64,000 nucleotides of DNA from Flaccisagitta enflata (lineage: Eukaryota > Chaetognatha > Sagittoidea > Aphragmophora), in contig OZ231128.1 of assembly GCA_965153355.1 (NCBI GenBank), positions 23,250,001-23,314,000 of the forward strand, read 5' to 3'. Positions 50,944 to 64,000 of the stretch are shown here, piece by piece. The position numbers and the translations under genes were made by a program. The notes beneath the pieces were generated by a model. It was not told the origin of the DNA, did no database searches, and was given only the letters and a program-made list of their open reading frames with translations. How positions within the stretch are numbered: the stretch's first letter is position 1; each line of letters begins with the position of its first letter.

Positions 50944-51545
50944 GTACTACTCGACTAAAAAAAAAAGCCGCACCCATTTTGAGTGGATCAATATGAAATA
51001 AGGCCGGATACACGGTTATCCAAGTTGCATGCGGGTGGGCAGGGGCAGTGATGAAATTACCAAATCAAGCAGTTGGGCAGGAGCAGTAACCCTAAAAGGC
51101 CCGTAAATGCCGAAAAAGCTAAGCATGACTGACTGACCAACCAACCGACAGACAGAGCGGGTTTTAGAGTCATGTGCAGGCGACTAAAAAAATTGTTTGA
51201 ATATTTTTCTGTTGAAGTGATTTTAAAGATTTTTAAATTTTCTTTTATTCTAGACCAATCCCAGATCTGTATCTCAAACAGTTTAGGAGCTAGAGCTTGT
51301 CAAAATTATCTTCTTATTTGTAAAAACACTTAATTTTTAATGAGATTGCAAACCGATAAGGGCAATGTTTCTACTCATTTTTATTCCCTTTTTAAACAAA
51401 TAAAACTAGAATTACCAGATTAGAGCCATATGAAAGATCTTTTCAAGAGCTTCTTATTAGTTTAATATTTTTTTAATTATTTTGAAATTCAATATGACAA
51501 TTTACCTTTTAAAAGTGCGGCTTTTTTTATTGAGTCGAGTAGTAC
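50944..51545. mobile_element. 602-bp inverted-repeat element with a nested family A copy
   Basis: GTACTACTCGACT..AAAAAAGCCGCAC at the left is mirrored by GTGCGGCTTTTTTT..AGTCGAGTAGTAC at the right. Family A copy 50997-51192 lies inside, near the left arm. Confidence 0.8.
50997..51192 (-). mobile_element. Family A element nested in an inverted-repeat element
   Basis: AATAAGGCCGGATACACGG, third arm AGTTGCATGC, CAGGGGCAG, GACC core, decayed hairpin AGTCATGTGCAGGCGACT, A's. Confidence 0.85.
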
Positions 51546-52260
51546 AGTATTTTTTTTTCGTTAGTAATATTCTATGGCGATATAACTCTAAAAGTAGTTG
51601 AGATATTTGATTTTCGTAAAAAGTTCATAAAAGGTATGGTTGATGCATTTTATGTTATCCAATTACCGGGGGTTTTCTTCAAAAATTTAATCTTTTAAAC
51701 ATATTTGGAACAAGATGTCATCATATCCAAATTATTTTTTTGTAAAGACTTGTCAAATCGACTGTTGACCTTTAAATTTCTAAACGGTTTGAGCTACTGG
51801 CACCAGATTGGTCTCAGATGGAAGATTTTATGAAAGGCTCATGTTTTTGATGATTGTGTGAACAATGAATCAGCTCTTAATCAAAATTTTGATTGAGAAA
51901 CTAATTTTTTTAACAACCAATGTGGCGTACTATCAAAAAAAAGTTTTCCTTATTGTATTTCTTAAAACTACTATAAATTAGAGATTTGAGACCAATCTGG
52001 TATCTGTAGCTCGATTTATCCAGAAACAAGAGCAACTCAAACAAAAATATTCAGCCAAAAACCTCAAATAATGGTTTTTTTTCCTGTTTTTGATCAATAC
52101 TTCTGCTTGTGTCAATTTATCCAGTAGCCTAAGCAGCCTTTTTCTTTCTTTTTTTTTCTTTTTTTTTCTATTATCATAAAGTAACAATAAAACCACTAAA
52201 ATAAGCTAGTTAGTGCTTCAATGCAAGCAAGAAATGATTCTTGGCAAATAAGGATTATAC
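51546..52260. other. AT-rich DNA with recurring GACCAATCT motifs
   Basis: GACCAATCTGGTATCTGTAG at about 51990 and its inverse CAGATTGGTCTCAG at about 51807 resemble segments at 51252 and 3850. This may be old MITE interior. Confidence 0.4.
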
Positions 52261-52412
52261 TTTTTAGTCGCGGACTAGCGACTCTATAAGAGGCTTTGTC
52301 CGTCGGTCGGTCCGTTAGTCCATTACACTCGAGTCGAAATGTGGGAAAACACGCATTTCCGTCCCTGCCCACCCGTCCGCGACTGGTATTGGCCATGTAT
52401 CCAGCCTTGTTT
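52261..52412 (+). mobile_element. Family A element
   Basis: TTTTT, hairpin AGTCGCGGACTAGCGACT (52266-52283), GGTC core, CCCTGCCCACCC, third arm GTCCGCGACT (52375-52384), end CCATGTATCCAGCCTTGTT. Confidence 0.9.
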
Positions 52413-52796
52413 GATAACTTTTCAAACATGGTAGATGGTCTTACTAGTTCTGCATTTTGCTCATCAGAGACGTATCCAGTCCATTGAATAGTAAAATTAG
52501 TATTGCAGTAAAAAAAATGACTAATACACGAGAAAGTTCGATTGATTATGGGAAAATTACTAAGGCAAATTGCATAAATTTCATTAAATTACGAAAGAGG
52601 GAACCCGCAAGCAAAAAATGTTATTTTGTGAAAATCAAAGAGACAAACTTCGACTGGTGTTGCTGCAAAAACAATGATATAACACACAAAATAAATGAAA
52701 TCTTCCTTTTTTTCTGTGCTACAGAGGCTCATGCACTCGAGTTTCAAAACGGCATTATGGAATTTGGACATTCACGGGGTTATATGTGACAAAGAT

Positions 52797-52798
<2 letters not shown>

Positions 52799-52870
<72 letters not shown>

Positions 52871-52988
52871 ATGCATGCGTGATTCTGTTCCTACGTCTTC
52901 GCGTAAAAATATTCTATTGATGCTCCATCATCGTGCGCGTGCATCAGCTCAGAGAGAGAGAGAAAGAGAAAGAGAAAGAGAAAGAGAA

Positions 52989-53015
<27 letters not shown>
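52799..53015 (+). repeat. (GT)n and (GA)n tracts
   Basis: GT at 52799-52867 and GA/GAAA at 52951-53015, separated by unique sequence. Confidence 0.96.
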
Positions 53016-53019
<4 letters not shown>

Positions 53020-53432
53020 GTGGAATAGGACTAAGAAATCAACAAACATCTAAAGCACAGACCCAGTTGTTTAACAGTTCCACGCATTTTGATGCCGCAC
53101 ACAGGTATATCTTTGTAAATGGGCTAATTAGCTCATAGATACAATAGATACGATAAAAACAATAGATACAATACAATAAGTCTCATGACACTAATTTGAT
53201 TGGGTAGTGGAAGTGAGGCCTAAAAAACTTTGGATATGAAAACGTCCACCCACATTGATTTTTCCCCTTTGTAAATTCGTAAGGGGGGGGGGTGGGAGAT
53301 GCCCTTATTCTAATAAAGACAATTTTTCACAAAAAACTTTCGATGCTGTCCTATTTAATGAACAGCAAACATAGGAATATCAAATTATAAGATCCACTTG
53401 ATTTTGAAACGTCACTTAAATCTGTTATTCTA
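53016..53432. other. Intergenic DNA, nothing recognised
   Basis: A few ATAGATACAATA repeats near 53150. Confidence 0.45.
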
Positions 53433-53600
53433 TTTTTAGTCGCGTGCTACGCTTTGTCGGTCCGTCCATCGGTCTGTCCGTCGGTCACACTTTACTGTTT
53501 TTTGTTGTTTTTTTTTTTGGTTTTTTGCCTAACTGCTCCTACCCAAATGATCTGGTGACCACAATTACGGCCCCTGCCCACCTGTCTTTCCGTATCGCAT
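53433..53600 (+). mobile_element. Family A element with a deletion through the hairpin
   Basis: TTTTTAGTCGCGTGCTACGC joins directly to TTTGTCGG, so the second stem arm is lost. The core and CCCCTGCCCACC follow; the far end is missing. Confidence 0.75.
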
Positions 53601-54639
53601 TAGATCAGATTCAAATCGCTTCACCAATTTCGCTTGATTAGCTTGTTAATTTGCATAGTGTGGTTTTCTCAAATTTTGACATTTCGCCTTATGAAAAGTG
53701 TATTTTTCAACCTTCTCTGACGTGATGGTATGTATTTTTAATCTCTCTTTCACGGTTTCGATCAATTAAAGTTTTGGATGGCTTCCAAATGGAGGAATGA
53801 ATTAATTAATTTTTTTCATAAATGCGAGGATCATGCGAAAATGAAGCAAAAATTCGAGCGAAAATGAGCCTTTGACATGTCATTTAACTCAATAGTTCAT
53901 TTGCTATTCGATAGAAATGTTAGTTTTTCTTTCTTCTAACATCATCAGAAAGGACTAAAAGCTTCAAAACACAGCGATATGGCATGGTAACTTTCACATA
54001 ACTGCTTTTACGCGGTAGTACGCGGTAGTATCCCGCGTAAACGTGTAACAAGGCCCATCTCGGTATGTTTCGAGCACTAGAAGAACATTTAGAGGAAATT
54101 TAGCAAATGAACTATTGGTTTAAAAAATATCACTTTTTGCCAATTCGACGTCGTCGGTTCGACGTCGGTTTCAAGCCGAAAGTCACTACCATCACAAAGA
54201 ATGAGTTCGATCACTATTGACAAAAAGCTCATTTGCATATTGCGGTAAATTATGATTTTTTGAATTCGGGCTTAGATTTCAATATACACATAAACAAATT
54301 ACTCGTGAATGTCATATAATACAATTTTCTTATGATACATTATAGATTTTGGAGGAATTTAACGATTCATGTATTCAATTTTGCTCTTCTTAAATTGATT
54401 TTTTTTTCTCTTTTCACCCCTCGGTTGAAAACGGCCTACGTTTATAGTATACGATTTTCATGTTAACCAGTCGCCTGTAGACCTTGACTTCATTTGACCA
54501 ATGCTACATGGAATCCTATAGAAATATGTTTTTTTGGTTGCTAACAGCTAGACTAAAGGCTAAAGCTCTTTTATTGCCTCTGATATGGACGCTAGGACCC
54601 TTATTTGACCCAGAAGGGTCCTAACTATTTCTATCTCTG
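53601..54639. other. Intergenic DNA, mostly unassigned
   Basis: TTCGACGTCGGTTTCAAGCC at about 54158 also occurs at 50097, suggesting a shared small repeat. Nothing else was recognised. Confidence 0.45.
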
Positions 54640-54815
54640 TTCTTTTTTTCTTTTTCATTCTACTTCTTTTCTTCTTATTCTACTTCTTTTCTTTTTGGTT
54701 CTTTTTGTTTTCTTTTTGTTTTCTTTTTGTTTTCTTTTTGTTTTCATTTTGATTTTTTTTGTTTTCATTTTGATTCTATTTCTCTTGTTTTTGATTCTAT
54801 TTCTCTTTCTCGCTT
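54640..54815 (+). repeat. TTTTGTTTTC-type tract
   Basis: Similar in composition and unit sequence to 49675-49945. Confidence 0.8.
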
Positions 54816-55013
54816 TTCTTTCCATCTCGTTACGCGCGCCAAAAAAAGATATCTGCCGTTTGATAGGTCGGTCAGTAGGTGATGGGGTACTGGATAAGGC
54901 TGCTCGCCCAGCGGCTACCAAGATGAGCGATTTTATTCGAATTAGTCATGCGTTTTCATATAAGTATGTATGTGATTGAAACCAGCCAAGCAAAGGCCAA
55001 TCTTTACTCGCTA

Positions 55014-55159
55014 TTTTCGTCGGTCGGTCTGTCGGTAACACTAAGCCTTTATAGCGTTTTTCCCATTCAAGCTCCTGCTCAAATACTTAGTTAACCTTTT
55101 TTCATCACTGCCCCTGCCCACCCGCAAGCGACTTTGGTAGCCGTTTATACGGCCTTGTT
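55014..55159 (+). mobile_element. Family A element without hairpin
   Basis: GGTCGGTC core, CCCCTGCCCACCC, third arm GCAAGCGACT, end CCGTTTATACGGCCTTGTT. Confidence 0.75.
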
Positions 55160-55998
55160 GATTGATAAACCCGCACGACATCACTAACAAAATTCAATGG
55201 ACAGAAACATGTTGACATTTACCTTACCAGTGTGACACTGTTGTGTTTCTTGGTTGGTCGATCGTTCCGTCCATCCGTTGGTTTTTGGGCGTTTAGAAAT
55301 TCTCAGTTGTGTTCTTAGATGTGGTATAATTAGTTGTCCAGTAACGGGTGGTCTTTAAAAAGGTAGCTTTTAATCTTTTTGATATCACTTTTAAAATTTC
55401 TCTTAAGTAAGATTTTTTTTAGCTACCTTGATATAATTGTGGGCCACATGTTCCATTATGAACATTCTTTATAAATATCAATATTTTTTATTTTATCTTC
55501 AAAAAACTGAATTGGGGACTGAATTAGGGACCACTGCACTGCAATTTTGCGTGAATTTGACTAAAAATCAATGATTTTAACAATGCTTATTTTTGAATGA
55601 AGATAGTTGAAGAAATGTGGGTCTTAAGAAACTATAAAAACCAAGACTTTTTAAGTAACAAACCAAATGCACATCCAAAACATTAATATTAACAAATTAT
55701 CACTTTTAAGTTTAAACAGGCAAAAATGCTCAGAAAAAAATTATTTTGGTTTATCATACATAATTCAAATTTGTATATTTCAATCATATATACAAATTCA
55801 GAGCTTCTTCATTTCAAATATTCATAAAATAAACAGTTAAAGACAGTTTTTTTTTCAGATACAGAGCTCCCTTTTTTATGTCCACCCGGTATGTAGGCAC
55901 ATTTAGGTTTATGAGCGTTTTTCGTATTCTTGTCCCCGCCAAAACGTCTTGCAACTATAGCCTCGATTTTGCTCTTGTCCTTTATATTGTTCTTGTTC
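55160..55998. other. Intergenic DNA, nothing recognised
   Basis: A trace of GGTC-type sequence lies at about 55252-55285. Confidence 0.45.
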
Positions 55999-56162
55999 TT
56001 TTTAGTTGCGGACGCGCAACTCTATAAGAGGGTTTGTCCGTCCGTCGGTCCGTCCGTCCGTTGGTCCGTCCGTCCATAATGATCGAGTCAAAAAGTGGGA
56101 AAACGCGCATTTCCGCCCCTGCCCACCCCTTCGCAACTGGTGGCCGTGCATCCGGCCTTGTT
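55999..56162 (+). mobile_element. Family A element, TTGCG subfamily
   Basis: TTTTT, hairpin AGTTGCGGACGCGCAACT, GTCC/GTCG core, CCCCTGCCCACCC, third arm TTCGCAACT, end GTGCATCCGGCCTTGTT. Confidence 0.9.
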
Positions 56163-56282
56163 TCCTATCATTTTCTTTTTCTGTCTTTTTAGATTTTACT
56201 TGTTTACGTTTTTTTCATATACTACATGATATAGTCATGATCTCATATCCCATCTCCCATCCCTCTCTAGGTGTCTGCCTGC

Positions 56283-56528
<246 letters not shown>

Positions 56529-56811
56529 GTCATAAGATGTATGTCTTTGCCGAGTTCTTTTCATAAAAAGAAATAACTGTCACGACTTACGAGCCCATTT
56601 TCCAGGCGACAATTTTTATGTTTTTATGTATAATCCGTCTATGACGCTTTTTCTCTCTTTTTTTGTGCCCTCTGTGATGCTTTTCTTTTCTTTCTGTTTT
56701 TATTTCATTTCCACAGCGACATCTATATTCGAAAATCCCCGTGCCATCCAGAGAGAGGCCTAAGTGATATAGAGAGGGAGAGAGGGAAAGAATGAGAGAA
56801 TGAGAGGAAAA

Positions 56812-57223
<412 letters not shown>

Positions 57224-57652
57224 GGCCATGAGCGTCATACATACATTCATACATGCATGTACGATCTTTTTTTTCTACTTATACTCCATTGGACATAAAA
57301 TGCTGCCTTTTTGCTGATAACTCCTCCACCCTCCCCCACCCTCCAAACCAAGTAAAATATCAGACTTCGGCGTGAATAAATCGATATATCATTCCTTAAA
57401 ACTTTAGTGCACTGAACTCTGCTTATAACTGGATGATACTGCTTTCAAAATGGCTAAAACTTATGCCCCAAATTTCAAATAAAAAAATCAAAGAATCACT
57501 TAAAACTGCATGTGATAAGGTTTGTAATCATTTTTCTTATTGTGAATGTACCCAACAACTGCCCATGAGGTTGTCTAAAAAATGATGTTCTTTGACTTCG
57601 TCTTAACTATTTAGGTTTAGATGGTCATTTTTTTCTGGGTAAAATGCAAAGA

Positions 57653-57770
57653 AACAAGGCCGGACAGTTAGACAGGGGCAGTTATACAAAAACTGCTCGC
57701 AACATACAAATGTGACGGACCTACCGACCGACACGCCAAAGTGTAGAGTCGCGTATCCGCGACTAAAAAA
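57653..57770 (-). mobile_element. Family A element, short
   Basis: AACAAGGCCGGACAG, an internal part resembling the copy at 335-477, GACCTACCGACCGAC, hairpin AGTCGCGTATCCGCGACT. The third arm is not preserved. Confidence 0.8.
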
Positions 57771-57943
57771 ACAAGCTTTTTGACCACCTGGCACCAATTC
57801 TTGGCGTACCGTGCGATGCTGTTATCCTCGCTTTCTCAATTTGTTTTAATTTCCTCGTGAATAAAAAAAAACCTCCCAAATGTTCGATAGTCAGAGTTGT
57901 ATTTTTTCATGGCGGCTCCAGAATCCATTTTTCATAATACAGA

Positions 57944-58213
57944 GGGCGTGTTTCTAGTGACCGCCAAACACGCGTTTCTTCCCGTTGAAAGCATTTAGAG
58001 CGTGAACACAAATTCATGAATTTCAAAACCGTCCCACAAGGGAGTGAGCGAAGTGAGTGAGCAAGCCCGAGAAAGGAGCGAGCAAGAGAAGCTATCATAG
58101 CAAAGCAGAGCGCTGCGGACTGAGTGAGCGGAATGAGTGGTGCGAGTGAACAAACATAGCGAGCGACCGAGTGGCCGGTTAAAAACGCGATTGTTTGTGA
58201 CTAGAAACGCGCC
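57944..58213 (+). mobile_element. Family E element, best copy
   Basis: GGGCGTGTTTCTAGTGACCG at the left and GTGACTAGAAACGCGCC at the right are inverted repeats. Inner AACACGCGTTT and AAAACGCGATTG extend them. The core is GGAGTGAGCGAAGTGAGTGA type. Confidence 0.82.
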
Positions 58214-58478
58214 AAACTGTTTAGTTTCTTTTATGTGATATAGAGCCCGTTTTATATTCTTAATGTTTTTTTAAACTCACAATTAAAAAGTGGAAAAAAA
58301 GAAAAGGAATGAAAAGGTGATGGTATAAAATAAGAACAATATATGAAGTCTCATGGGATGCTCATTAACCAAACGCTAACGTCATCAGCGTTTAGATAAG
58401 CAGCTAAAGAGTGCGAACACTCTTAAAATGGATTAGGTATATACGCCCCATATTACCTGCATGGTGGGACAGAAAGGG

Positions 58479-58482
<4 letters not shown>

Positions 58483-58515
<33 letters not shown>
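58483..58515 (+). repeat. (GA)n microsatellite
   Basis: Short GA tract. Confidence 0.95.
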
Positions 58516-58519
<4 letters not shown>

Positions 58520-58561
58520 AGAGGAAGGCTATCAGGGAACAACATCGGAGGGACAAATATT

Positions 58562-58585
58562 GAGTCGCGAATCCGCGACTGAAAA
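58562..58585 (-). mobile_element. Solo family A hairpin
   Basis: AGTCGCGAATCCGCGACTG then AAAA, without a recognisable core or far end. Confidence 0.5.
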
Positions 58586-58614
58586 GGGCGTGGATCTAAT
58601 TGCACTACGTATTG

Positions 58615-58910
58615 CAGGCCTGTATATAATTGAGTTCCCCCTTGGTGGGGAAATCAAAGGGTTTTGAGATGGCGAAGGAAATTAAAGAGGGAAAAGAATA
58701 AAGAAAATAAAACTTTTGGCAGTACCCAATCATATAATTACAAACTGATTACTGATAAGTAAGAAACAATTTGAAACCTTATATGAGAACCTTATTTTAA
58801 AACCTCATATTAAAAACTTTAATTAAAACGCAGCGCGACGCGTAGCGGGGAAAAAAATAAAAGGTAGAGGGGGAAAAAACAAAAAGCGTCTCTATTTCAT
58901 ACATCTCTCA
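58615..58910 (+). mobile_element. Family C element
   Basis: CAGGCCTGTATATAATTGAG, CCCCCTTGGTGGGG, ACTTTTGGCAGTACC, AACGCAGCGCGACGCGTAGC in the same order as 40135-40463. The right end is degraded. Confidence 0.75.
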
Positions 58911-59174
58911 TCTCTGAGTTATACACTATCTCAACTTTAATAACACAGTTTGCTTTATGAGGAAGACAATCATAGATTTTAAAATGCGACGCAAAAATCA
59001 AAGGCTGGGGAGAGGGAACAAAACGCGACTCAATTCTATAATCGCCAGTCCAATCATTAAACTACTGAAACCGTCTGTTCCATTGGCCATTTTACTAAAG
59101 TGCGTCGGCTTACCTCTGCCCTTGGTCACAGTTACATGTCAAGTAGAACGCTTTTAAGTTTTAATCAATCTGTA

Positions 59175-59293
59175 TGAAAGTTGGACAACATTACTACTCA
59201 ACAATATCTATTCTGTCAGTTGGACAACATTACTACTCAACAATATGTCATTTGGACAACATTACTACTCAACAATATCTATTCTGTCAGTGA
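59175..59293 (+). repeat. Three tandem units of GTTGGACAACATTACTACTC
   Basis: Unit followed by AACAATATCTATTCTGTCA; the middle unit lacks part of the spacer. Confidence 0.9.
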
Positions 59294-59431
59294 CAGAAAA
59301 AGAAAAAAAACAACTATTAAATCGGGGAACAGACGGATTCAGTAGTGTACTGTGTTACGTTCCGGGCTTGATGTGCTGATTTTGCTTTGACACCTTTTTC
59401 AACCGGGCCCCGCTGAAGTAAGGAGGGAGCA

Positions 59432-59580
59432 GGGCAGCGGCCCCGAAGAAGTCTATGACGTGTGCATTCACTGATGGGGAATTGTCATTTTTTCATCCCT
59501 CTAGCAATTGAGATTTGGTATTTTGAGCTAAGATTTGGACCTGGAGGCTGGGATTTGGGCCTGGAGGCTGGAAATGGGGT
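59432..59580 (+). mobile_element. Family B element, left part only
   Basis: GGGCAGCGGCCCCGAAGAAG..CTATGACGTGTGCATTCACT, then GGGATTTGGGCCTGGAGGCT units leading directly into a CA repeat. Confidence 0.65.
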
Positions 59581-59851
<271 letters not shown>

Positions 59852-60154
59852 AACACGTGAAACGTATGTTTGAGACCTCCGATTTAAATGCACAAGGACA
59901 AGGACCCCATCAAAGTCTTTTTTTGGACAATTGGGATTGCAACCACAGCAAAAGTCTGAAAGAAAAATATCGAATTCTGAACAGCAGCAAATCAAGTTTG
60001 ACATTCTTATTACGTTGAGATCAATCATCAATTATGGGTTGGGCCAGTTAAGGAGAGAAACTGCGTACAAAAAAAGGAACAGAAAGAGAATTCCATGAGG
60101 GGAATAAAAAAAAAGAGGGAGGGGGCAAGGCTATTGCAAATAGAGAGCGGGACC

Positions 60155-61312
<1,158 letters not shown>

Positions 61313-62018
61313 GTAGAGCAAGCAAAAAGCCCATTTTTTCGTATCTCTCGTTATGAATTTCCTTTATGGTTGTTGGTCATGCGAGTCGCGCATTTGTCTT
61401 TGGATTTATGCGTCCCTCTTGCGCGGTTGGTCTCCAACTCGTGTAAAACCAACTGGAGCCCATGTCCACTTCTTACCTTTTTTCATCCTCCTCCTCCTCC
61501 TTCTCCCCCTCCTCCTCCTCCTCCTTTTCCATATCCACTCCCTCCTCGACCACCACATCTCCTTTCCTATGATGCTCCTATCTCCGCCGCATCCACGAGT
61601 CAAAGTGACTGACACCGCAACCCTGAGCCCCCTTTGACCCTTGGTTCAAGATACTGGAACTTTATTCTTGCTTTCTTCGGGTTCTTCAGGTTTTTTTAGT
61701 TCTGGCGTTTAAAGTTAGTTTTGAGTGGTTAAAGGAGAGACTTTTTAGATCCGTCCAAGGGAAGTTTCGAAGGTAGGTCGTAAGGCCGGTAATACGAAAT
61801 TTCCAAAACGCTACTGATATCTTTTGGCAATGTCGAATTCCAGAAGTAGGTTTTTTGTTTCTGTCAGCGCCCCTGATTCGGTCTTGAGTGCCCTCCTCCC
61901 CTGACCGGTTCTCATTTAGTTACTTAGTTTGTCAGTTATTCTGTCAGTGAATGTGAGTTATTCAAGCAGACAGTAGTAAGGCAAACACTCAGTTACATCG
62001 TTTAATTTCGTCCTAGTA
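61313..62018. other. Intergenic DNA with a CTC-rich tract
   Basis: CCTCCTCCT-type repeats at 61487-61530; otherwise unassigned. Confidence 0.5.
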
Positions 62019-62229
62019 TTTTTAGTCGCATGCTCGCGACTCTATGACCCGCTCTGTCCGTCGGTTGGTCCGTCGGTCACCCTTAGCTTATTTTAATCTT
62101 TTGTCATTTTATGTCATTTTAATTTTTAAGTGATATCAGGTTATTTCAAGACAATTAGAATTTGATCTTTTTGTCTTTTGGTCGTATGGTCGTAACAACC
62201 GCACGCGACTGTAAGGTGTTGGCCTTGTT
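62019..62229 (+). mobile_element. Family A element
   Basis: TTTTT, hairpin AGTCGCATGCTCGCGACT, GGTCCGTC core, TTATTTTAATC-rich middle, third arm GCACGCGACT, end TTGGCCTTGTT. Confidence 0.85.
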
Positions 62230-62232
62230 TGT

Positions 62233-62430
<198 letters not shown>

Positions 62431-62879
62431 CCTCTATCTCTCTGCGCTGTAACTGAGGTCTTTACGAGCTTTGCTACCATCTTCTCCTCTGAAACCTCCT
62501 TCCTTCTCCGTCACTGGCCACCGCAATTACCGTCATTCTCCTCTATCCGTATCGCCACCGCCCGCACCACCACTGCCTCCATCTTTACCTAAATGACCGC
62601 AGTCTCTGTCTCTCTTTCTAATCTTATCATCACTCTCTCCGTTCTCACCACTATCTCCCAGCCAACTGCTTTTGCCGTCTCCGCCCTCTCCACCGCAACC
62701 GCCACAACAACCACTAACTTCCTCACCACAGCCTCTTTGAAATCCCCCTCCGGCTTCATTTCCCCGTCATTGACAGCGTAAGTCGCGTACATCTCAGAGC
62801 CTTTTGCTTAGCCTTCAAGGCCTTTCAATGGCTTTCTGAGCTGACAGAAGCAGTTTTCTGGATTTCTGGATTGGAGTAG

Positions 62880-63420
62880 CAACAGCCGTCAATCACCGGT
62901 GTTATCCATCTGTCAGTCTGGTTATATTTCCAAGGGTGTGAGGACACCTACGAGGCTCTTTGAATACTAATTAAATATATTGCAGCTATTTTCAATCTGT
63001 CGGTCTGGACATCCTACATGAGTGTGAGGACAGCTACGAGTTTCTAATTATCAATCAATTACAGCTGTCATCCATCCGTCTCCTTGATTATCCCTATTTT
63101 GAGCGTACTATGAGGACTGTTAATGTTTTTAGTCGCGTGCTACGCAACTCTACAACCCGCTATGTCGGTCGGTCGGTCGGTCGGTTGGTTGGTTGGTCGG
63201 TCGGTCGGTCCCCTTTTTACTTTTTTGGCGTTTTTGAGCTTTTTGAGCTTACTGCTCCTGCCCAGAAGCCCTGGTGATCTTCTCAAGCACTGCTCCTGCC
63301 CACCCCCACGCGACTAGAGTAGCCGTGTATCCGGCCTTGTTCATTTGTCAGTTTGGTCACCCTTTTATGGGTGTGAGCTTTGGGCTGTTAGGACTGGGCT
63401 GTGAGGTCCATTAGCTATTG
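62880..63420 (+). repeat. Degenerate array of about 90-100 bp, split by family A
   Basis: TGAGTGTGAGGACAGCTACG and CAATCTGTCGGTCTGG variants recur at 62905-63125 and again after 63341. Confidence 0.6.
63126..63341 (+). mobile_element. Family A element
   Basis: TTTTT, hairpin AGTCGCGTGCTACGCAACT (one arm base changed), GGTC/GGTT core, CTGCTCCTGCCCA, third arm CCACGCGACT, end CCGTGTATCCGGCCTTGTT. Confidence 0.9.
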
Positions 63421-64000
63421 ATCAATGCTGTTATCATCTATCATCAGATCTTCTCTCAACCATTTGTCAATACTTTCAAGATCTAGTCAACGATCCATCA
63501 GTCACTGTATTCATAAAAATATGTTTCTTACTCCTGTTATCCAGTTGTATGAAAGTTGAAACAACATTGCCTTTACAAAAGGAGGCCAGAATTCCTCAAT
63601 TTACAAAGGATAAAAGCCTTGCAAGCTTTCAATGGTGTTTACTCCGGATTGCTCACATTGCAGTAACTTTTGTCAGCTGTCATGGAGTTGTTCTCGGGGA
63701 TGGTGTAGAATGAACGATTGTTTGATTCAACTGAAATTAGTTCGATTTCTTTTATCTGTTTCATTTATAAACAAGGGGTGCGTCTTTTTTTATTCGCGTA
63801 GTACAATGTAGTAACCATTCTATGGTCACATTAATTTTAGCCGCTTAAGTGGTTTGCTGACTTTTCGCATACAGAGTGTTAAACTGCGCCGAATATCGTA
63901 AATAGTGAAAGGCAATTCCTCTTTTTTGTTTGTTTGTTGGCTTTACATTTACATTTCCGTTCTTATCCTGCCTTCTATCTTGCCTCATTCCACCCTCTCC
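63342..64000. other. Intergenic DNA with a possible MITE end
   Basis: GGTGCGTCTTTTTTTATTCG..CGTAGTAC at 63778-63804 resembles the right arm of the element at 50944-51545. Nothing else was recognised. Confidence 0.4.

Noticed and set aside
52457-52789. 110-aa frame as a possible exon
   Set aside because: Composition and context are not gene-like; it runs into a GT repeat and has no convincing splice sites.

Overview
The window looks like a repeat-rich, gene-poor stretch of an animal nuclear genome, most likely an invertebrate. This rests on a spliced secreted-protein gene with GT..AG introns, 3'-truncated animal-type LINE fragments, several MITEs flanked by TA (Tc1/mariner or pogo type), and very dense microsatellites. 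I cannot name the species. No rRNA, tRNA, CRISPR array or bacterial-type operon was seen. Nearly all long reading frames are translations of simple repeats.

The only convincing host gene is a three-exon, plus-strand gene at 32272-34273. It encodes a small (142 aa) secreted protein with a signal peptide, a possible dibasic processing site and four cysteines. Its splice phases (2, then 1) agree at both junctions. Two 3' ends of non-LTR retrotransposons flank it: 35514-36498 on the minus strand and 40549-41888 on the plus strand.

Most of the rest is non-coding mobile DNA. Family A (about 25 copies, 120-330 bp, both strands) has one terminus of the type TTTTTAGTCGCG, immediately a short hairpin, then a GGTC/GGTCC tandem core, and ends near CCGGCCTTGTT with a third copy of the hairpin arm. 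The hairpin arms and the third copy change together between copies (CGCG, TTGCG/CGCAA, GATGC/GCATC, GGTGC/GCACC), as expected if base pairing is selected. The layout (terminal stem-loop, subterminal inverted repeat, tandem core, no visible target duplication) resembles Helentron-associated (HINE / DINE-1-like) elements. Family B carries a core of 20- or 21-bp tandem units between GC-rich arms (GGGCAGCGGCCCCGAAGGGG) and has its own covarying tail hairpin. Copies lie at 1-240, 5955-9330, 36671-36853, 39346-40127 and 59432-59580. Families C and E are further short elements with terminal inverted repeats.

Layout by region. 0-5 kb: family A, B and C copies and a 769-bp MITE. 5-10 kb: microsatellites and a cluster of family B. 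13.7-15.6 kb: an almost perfect 24-copy satellite of 80 bp. 16-21 kb: MITEs, a head-to-head pair of family A, and TC/TA repeats. 22.3-24.4 kb: a 1.2-kb CTT tract between two near-identical 283-bp direct repeats. 26-30 kb: microsatellites and a pogo-type MITE. 30.4-31.8 kb: a family A/B-like chimera interrupted by a 622-bp near-perfect palindrome. 32-34.7 kb: the gene. 35-42 kb: LINE remnants, an E-box minisatellite and a nested B/C element. 43-58 kb: many family A copies, family E and MITEs. 58-64 kb: long GA/CA/GT tracts and further A, B and C copies.
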